DNA of 64,000 nucleotides from Leptodontidium sp. MPI-SDFR-AT-0119. Taxonomy: Eukaryota > Ascomycota > Leotiomycetes > Helotiales > Leptodontidiaceae. The stretch lies in NCBI GenBank assembly GCA_020726505.1, contig JAHLEZ010000018.1, positions 1,240,001 to 1,304,000 of the forward strand, written 5' to 3'. This document shows, piece by piece, positions 58,409 to 64,000 of this stretch. A program made the translations under genes and the position numbers. How positions within the stretch are numbered: the first letter of the stretch is position 1; the number at the start of each line of letters is the position of its first letter. The notes beneath the pieces are model-generated. The model searched no databases. It had not been told where the DNA came from and saw only the letters and a list, made by a program, of their open reading frames with translations.

Positions 58409-58903
58409 ATGTCTACCGATGTAAGTCTTTGGTCGATTTACTCCACATCCTCCATTTTCCAGCCCAGCGCTTACTATATCTCCCTCCACTAGTCTTCCAA
58501 CGATCCCTACGCAAAGGCTGGCATTTGGATCCCAGTTACCGACCCTGCCCGAGCCCGAAAGTTCTACATAGCAGTGTTCGACTGGAAATGCATGGAATTC
58601 GGTAGCCCTTCTCTTCTGGAGGACATCAAGGAGACATACTTCTTCACCAAAAGCGGCTCCTTGTACGGATGTTTCTTCCTCAAGAATGAAACCAAGATCT
58701 CTCCACCAGACGAGAAGGATAAAGACACGGTTGACGTCCATACTGTTTTCGCGGTTAAGGATATTGAGGAGTCACTGGAGCTCATCGAGAAGAATGGAGG
58801 TCATCGAAAGGTGGGAAAAACTAGCATTGGTCCGAACATGGGTTACATTGCTCGTTTTGTGGATTCGGAGGGAAATTTGATGGGGATTTATGCCATGAAT
58901 TGA
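58409..58903 (+). CDS. VOC-superfamily (glyoxalase/bleomycin-resistance fold) protein
   Basis: Exon 1 is 12 nt (58409-58420, MSTD), intron 58421-58492 (GTAAGT, CACTAG), exon 2 58493-58903; 140 aa. The sequence has one VOC unit: AGIWIPVTDPARARKFYIAVFDWK (first beta-alpha-beta), then YGCFFLKNET and VHTVFAVKDIEESLELIEKN, and a final GYIARFVDSEGNLMGIYA, which in the family supplies the metal-binding Glu (here SEGN). Such proteins resemble the predicted lactoylglutathione-lyase-related enzymes; substrate unknown. No RIP stops, intact splice sites. Surrounded on both sides by dead transposons. A GA microsatellite (58986-59000) lies downstream. Confidence 0.85.
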
Positions 58904-59008
58904 GAAAGGATGAGCCGAGGATCTTCTTTTTTTGGGTGCGCCGACTTTGAGAAGTAATAAGGTTTATTGTAGTTAGGGAATTTGGAGAGAGAGAGAGAGC
59001 GCGAGCTC

Positions 59009-59236
59009 TTAAACCGAGTTGTTTATGCCGTCTCCTAATGCACCGTCGCTAGTAGTCATGACATCTGGATCAGGATTAGATCCTAGTTCCTCATCGGCCA
59101 AACTGTCTTCGTCAGAATTCAGATCCCAGTTCCCAAATAAATTTCCTCTCGATGTCCTGGTAGTGCCCTCCATATCAACACCCGACTTTCTTATATGCAG
59201 GATCTTCAATGTTGGAGTCGTGATGAAGGGCGCCAA
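59009..59236 (-). CDS. Hypothetical acidic 75-aa frame
   Basis: Open frame with acidic, protein-like composition (GNWDLNSDEDSLADEELG). No family recognised. Could be the last exon of a gene whose 5' part is lost in the repeats to the right, or chance. Confidence 0.22.
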   Translation of the reverse strand: MAPFITTPTLKILHIRKSGVDMEGTTRTSRGNLFGNWDLNSDEDSLADEELGSNPDPDVMTTSDGALGDGINNSV

Positions 59237-59990
59237 GATTTATCTCTTTGAGAGCATGAAAATGTTAACTTAACGTCCCTCCCTACGTGGCGAGAAATTT
59301 AAGGGCTACCTTGACTTTAAATATCTTAAAATCTGTGTAAACGTTGAACTATCCTATATTATTATCTAAACTATATACCGTATCTATTTCTAAACACTCT
59401 GGACCTCTTTTACCAGAAAATTATATTCGCATTATCGCCTTTGCGCTTGATCCGCGGGCTGGAACGACGCAATACCTCTAGAGTTGAGTATAGGAGTGAG
59501 AGTATAACAAGAGTAATATTACAAGTCTAATGTAAAGGAAATAAAAAAGTTACAGAATTTAAGGGGTCTAATAAAGAACCTCCTTATATATATGAATTAC
59601 CCCTAAAACCTCACTAAAAGTAATCCTAATTAAACTTAACCTAGGCCCCTAAATCCCCTTAATACCATAATATATAAGTTAATCGTCATATTACCCTCCC
59701 TCCCCCCCTAAAAGAGCTTATCCTTAAGTTATATAATAGTTAATTCGGGGCCAATTTGGTAGCCTTTATGGCGGTTATAAAGGCTTGCTTCCGCAAATTA
59801 CTAAGCAAAGATAAACGATAATATTAATAGGTTAATAATAAGAATATATTATAATATACTTTAAAATTTATTAAACAACTGAAACAAGTCCGAATTACAA
59901 CCATTATTATTATTCATAATACTATTATAAAGAGTATTATGGAGTATGTACTTAGATAGTATAAAAGCATTTATTTACTTTATAGCTTAG
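59237..59990. repeat. AT-rich RIP-type sequence
   Basis: No coding potential; stop-rich in all frames. Ends with cttag, the TSD of the following solo LTR (59986-59990). Confidence 0.5.
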
Positions 59991-60455
59991 TGTGACGACT
60001 GGGAGCCCCCAGAGCCTTATTTCCGGTATTCCGGCCTAACCAAGTATTATTAAGATTAGACGAGCCTATAGCGCTTCCTTTTTATATATAAAGCTCTTTT
60101 TTCCTTATTTTCTTTCTACGTGGCAAGACCTCTTATACTACTTTAAAGGTAGTTTAGTTCATGCCTTAGAAGCTTAAGGCTTTATAATGTAAAACTGGCC
60201 CTAATGGCCGCTTTAAAATATCGAAGTTAATAAAACCTTCGGTTTTTCCCCCCTTTATTGTAGAACCGAAAAACTAATTAACTCCTTTTTACTAAACCTC
60301 CCTTTTTTAAACTATTAAATTTAGCTACAGTCAGACCGCTTCAAACACGGTAAATTTAAGAATTTATAATATAATAAATCTGTCTAATCTATATAATGCG
60401 TTTAATTGCTAGCGTCTCAACGGACCCACTTTTATCCCGATTGGGCTAGCGGTCA
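59991..60455 (+). repeat. Solo LTR with 5-bp target duplication
   Basis: 465 bp from TGTGACGACTGGGAGCC to GGGCTAGCGGTCA (TG...CA), flanked by cttag on both sides (59986-59990 and 60456-60460). A TATA-like TTTTTATATATAAAGC sits about 90 bases in. The type (probably gypsy-like) is inferred from its look only; no internal region is present, so recombination between two LTRs is likely. Confidence 0.78.
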
Positions 60456-60460
60456 CTTAG

Positions 60461-60903
60461 TTATTATTATATGAGTACAGTCTTGGCGTGCCAAGAGGGG
60501 TTCAAAAATTTTAAGATTTTTATTTTTTTTATATATATGTTTTTAAAATCGATTAGTGAATATTTTTAAATTAATTTTGTTTCTAAATTCATTATTAAAT
60601 AAAATACAGCCTTTAGTAAGAAAAAAATATAAGACATATTAGTAAGACCCACTTTATTTTAAAAATATATTTTGAATGGATTTCCGAAAATCATAAAATC
60701 TCGGACTTAATATTAAATACTTTAAATAATTAAAATAAATCGCATTTTATTATTTTTATAAATACTAAATAGAATATTTATTAGTATTAATTAGTCATTA
60801 ATGTATATAACGTCATACTACAGCTTAAGAGTTATAAAGCACTTTTATAACTACTGAGCTAGCTACCGCGCTAGCAAATAAATACAAAATCCAACTAATG
60901 AAA
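60461..60903. repeat. AT-rich sequence next to transposase
   Basis: CTTGGCGTGCCAAG palindrome near 60483, then very AT-rich sequence to the transposase stop. May include the element's terminal region, but no inverted end can be matched within the window. Confidence 0.45.
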
Positions 60904-63900
60904 TTAAGCTAAGTGATCTACTTCTACTGGATTTCCCTCTGGAGTTATATCGAACTCCTTCATCCACTTTTCAGATATAGTTCTATGGCCACTTTGTTTT
61001 TTAACACACCAAGTTACTTGTTTGACGCTAAGCCCTTTTCGGTAAGTATCCATAAAGCGTAAAGCTCTATTAATGTATTGCCGTAAAGTGTCGAGAGGGC
61101 AAGAGTTAAGAGCTTTAAAAGCAGCTTGCCGAGCCTATAAAAGAAATAAGTAAATAAATCCAAAAGGGTAAGTAAAAAGTAATATACTTATGTCGTTAAA
61201 GGTTTCTTTCTACACCTGTCGATAGAGGTTTTTATAGTAGGCCTAATACATCTCAATCGGGTTTAGCTCACAGTGAAACTTTGGTATAAAGAGACACTTA
61301 TGGCCTCTAGCCGAGAGTAGCTCCTCTAAAGCTGATTTTTGTTTAAAGAAGTCTTTGTGGCTAGCAAGAATCCTTGCTAAACAATAAGTAGGTGGCTTTC
61401 TTGGAGGCCAAGAAAGAATATTAGTGCACCTCTTTTTTGCCTCGCCGGTACACTTAGTAATAGGACACTTTTTACCTATAAAATATTAGTAACTTTAATT
61501 TAATCTCTAAGAATTACTTACTAAGTAGTAAATAACCTCTCTCCGCGAGAATCTATTTAATACCTTTTAGTACTTCTTCGATAATAGTCTTCTTGACTCG
61601 CTTCTTATTAGGGTGCCCCTCAACTGGCACCTTAATAACCTTCTTAACCTTATAATTAAGCTCTTGACGAGTGCCGACTAACCCTTTAGCTTGCTTAGAT
61701 TCGCTAATATCAGGGGGAAAGTAAGTATCCTATAAAATCAGCTAGTTAGTAAGTACTTCCTAAATAGGAAGGTATAACTTAAACTTACCTTTTGAGGCAA
61801 AGGAGCTCCCCCTTCTTTAAGATTTATAGCAAAAGCGTTTAAAGCTCTACTTCCCTTATTAGCGTGAGCACTTAATTGGTCAAAAATAAAGATAACTACC
61901 TTATTAGGGTGCTTTTTTCGAATATATTAATAGCTTCCGCTACTTGCTCTAAGAGTTGCTTTGTATCCTAATATTCGACTTTTTGCGGCCCTCCCGGATA
62001 TATGATTTTCCGAGTATCCTTCTGACTAATAGTAAGCCTCCTTTTAAGACTTATAAAGTCAGAAACGTGAATAAGGCCTCTTTTACTTTTAGAAGGCATT
62101 TTTTATTGTTTTTCGTTAAGCTAAATTCGCTTAGAATACTCCTTGGCGTGAAAGTAACTCTCGTCGTGGTAATAAATAACGTGCTCCTTCTCTCCTAAGG
62201 GTAGGTTAGGTGTAATAGGTTGTAATACTCTATCGGCGTTTTCTTTGTAATTAATAGAGAAAGCCTATAACTTCTCTATTTGTAGGAGGAATTTCTTTTG
62301 TCGATATTCGATTACGTCCTCTCTCTCGTAGCCGTCGACGTATACTCCTTTTTTTTCTTCGGTAGCGTAGAATCCAAGTCGATTTAACCACTTATAAGTA
62401 GTTGTTTTACTAAGAGGTTTTCATTCCTTTAGTTTTTTACCGGGTTTATTACGTATACTAGTAGTATTACTTAAAAGAGGCTTTTTATTCTTCTTAGCAG
62501 TAGCGAGTAGTCGAGGCATAATTTGTGTATTAAGGGCGTGGCGAAATCCCTTTGGCGTAACCGTAGTAAGCTTTTAAGTTAATAACTAAGTCCTACAAGC
62601 TCGAAAAACGTCTTCGTTGTCTAAATAAGACCGATTTTGTTGTTTGCCCCCTCGAGTTTCAAGAGGTAAATACTCGTAAGTTCGATAATAGAGAAACAAA
62701 GCTCTAATTTTGCGGGCAAGTGTTTTGCCGCCTCTAGTAGGGTCGTTCGCTTCGCCGACGAGTAAAGAGGCTTCGATTCTACCTCTACGTGGACTCTTTT
62801 TTAAGATATTTTGGACGTAAGTTTGAATTAAGTAATAATTAAAGTATAGGCGAGGTAAAAGCTTAATATACTTATTGTTGAGTTGTTTTTTGACGGAGTT
62901 AAGAACCTCTCTATAACTCAATGGCGTAGAAAGCTCAGGGGCACTTATATTAATAGCGTCTCCAATAAGCGAGTCTAATAAAAGCTCGCTTCGTCCACTA
63001 TTAATAAACTTTATATCGCTGAAATCGTCTAACTTAATAGAGTTATCTTCAGCTCTTATTTTTCTTTAATAAGCTCGTCGAAATCAGAATCTTCGTCGTC
63101 GTCGCTAGAATCGATATCTTCGAATATATCTTCTTCTTGAAGTAATAGCGGTAGAGGTAAAGGTAAAAGCTTTGGCTTAAGAAAACTAGTAAGAGACTGT
63201 TGAGTTATTGATTTTTGAATCGAAGGCTTTTGAGGACGCTTTTGTAAAGAGATCTATCGATTTATCTCATCTTGAGTACGCCTAGCTCTTCTTTGAGTAG
63301 AACGAGCTTTCTCTTGAAGAGGTGCCAATTTACTCTTATAAGAGCCTTTGGTTTCTAATTAATAAGTTAGTTAATTATATATTAAAACAAGAAGTATTAA
63401 AACAAGAAGTACTTACTAAGAGTTGGTATATCAAATACCTTTTCAAAAGGTATACTCAAATTACCTTCTAAATCGATTATTGACTGACAAAAGGACTTAG
63501 AGGTTTTAATCTCTTCGTCTACTTCTCTCTCAATATCTGATTCGTCAATATCCTCCCTGTCTAGCCTATCCGGGCCTAGCTCTTTAAGATCTTAATCTAA
63601 AAACTCGTTAGCTTAAGTTATATCATCTTCTTCTTCACTCTCTTCGCTCTCTAATTCGCTAATCACTTGAGCTCTCCTTTCCTCCTTAAACTCTGATTCG
63701 TCGACTTGACTACTATTGAAAGCAGTAGGTGTAGAGGTAGTAATAAGCTTTGTAGGGCGTAAGGGTAGGGGAATTGTGGAAGAAGATTCAAGTGTTTTTT
63801 GACGAAATCGCTTCGCAATTGGTTGAATAAGCGACCCAGGGGGTGACTTAGTAAGGGTAGCACTTCTATTACGCTTTAAAGGATGTCGTGCAGAAGACGA

Positions 63901-63910
63901 GCATTAGCTT
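60904..63910 (-). pseudogene. Fungal DDE transposase (Tc1/mariner-like, DDE_3 type), decayed
   Basis: Minus-strand gene ending at TAA 60904-60906; 5' end near 63900. N-terminal acidic, Ser-rich region (ESEESEEEDD near 63630; SSDDDEDSDFDELIKEK near 63080); RGGKTLARKIRAL (62735) and YLDNEDVFRACR (62605); a helix-turn-helix-like TTYKWLNRLGFYATEEKKG (62385). The catalytic triad is recognisable: YYHDESYFHA (first Asp, 62170), IFDQLSAHAN (second Asp, 61880), FHCELNPIEMYW (Glu, 61260). A CPITKC motif lies at 61470. Introns lie near 63410-63355, 61770, 61525-61480 and 61190-61143; the last has donor ATAAGT instead of GTAAGT. Stops at Trp/Gln codons and an indel in an A-run (about 61915) inactivate it. 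The last exon is fully open for about 75 codons. Confidence 0.78.
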
Positions 63911-64000
63911 AGGGGTTTAAAAGATTCTACAATTAAATGAGGTTCTAGAAAGTGTATTTAAAGATTAATTGAATTAAGCGTTATTCTCTTAAAGAGAGGA
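63911..64000. other. Window edge, 5' flank of transposase
   Basis: AT-rich, no terminal repeat recognised; the element may continue beyond the window. Confidence 0.4.

Noticed and set aside
59019..59273. 84-codon plus-strand frame after the VOC gene
   Set aside because: Overlaps a more protein-like minus frame and contains no domain; neither is strongly supported.
27200..64000. CRISPR array or prokaryotic insertion sequences
   Set aside because: Repeats are LTRs, TIRs and simple repeats of eukaryotic elements; there is no regular repeat-spacer pattern, and introns and RIP are eukaryotic.

Overview
The window reads as nuclear DNA of a filamentous ascomycete (Pezizomycotina). Genes carry short GT-AG introns of about 40-140 nt with CTAAC/CTGAC-like branch sites, and the families found are fungal (Zn2Cys6 regulator, GH12 glucanase, MRP-type ABC transporter, UDP-glucose dehydrogenase, lipoyl synthase). 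Transposons on the right carry a heavy C-to-T/G-to-A load at CpA/TpG, the mark of repeat-induced point mutation (RIP). I cannot name the species.

Two compartments meet near 27.2 kb. Left arm (1-27.2 kb, normal composition): 3' end of a GH12 glucanase; a membrane GT2 cellulose-synthase-like enzyme followed on the same strand by a UDP-glucose 6-dehydrogenase, which may work together on a cell-surface glycan; a small broken membrane-protein gene; mitochondrial lipoyl synthase, divergent from an ABCC multidrug-type transporter; an APH/kinase-like gene with two nonsense codons; a RidA-family protein; a Zn2Cys6 regulator with a 26-nt microexon; and a decayed ankyrin-repeat gene at the border.

Right arm (27.2-57.8 kb) is a nest of RIP-mutated elements that can be peeled apart by target-site duplications (TSDs). 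A truncated copia relic (copia-0) is split by a piggyBac-like element of about 2.0 kb (30370-55103). That is split by copia element A (30996-53699, TSD ggttt). A is split by copia element B (32592-40281, TSD gaccg) and by A2, a sister of A in opposite orientation (40601-48127, TSD caata). With the insertions removed A is about 7.48 kb, close to A2 at 7.53 kb. A, A2 and B each carry an extra gene on the strand opposite gag-pol, between RNase H and the 3' LTR. It is basic and Ala/Ser/Pro-rich with a likely intron, and it is the most novel thing I see here.

Beyond the nest, an intact two-exon VOC/glyoxalase-fold gene (58.4-58.9 kb) sits in a small island of ordinary sequence. It is followed by a solo LTR with a perfect TSD (59991-60455) and a large decayed DDE transposase on the minus strand (60.9-63.9 kb) that reaches almost to the window edge.
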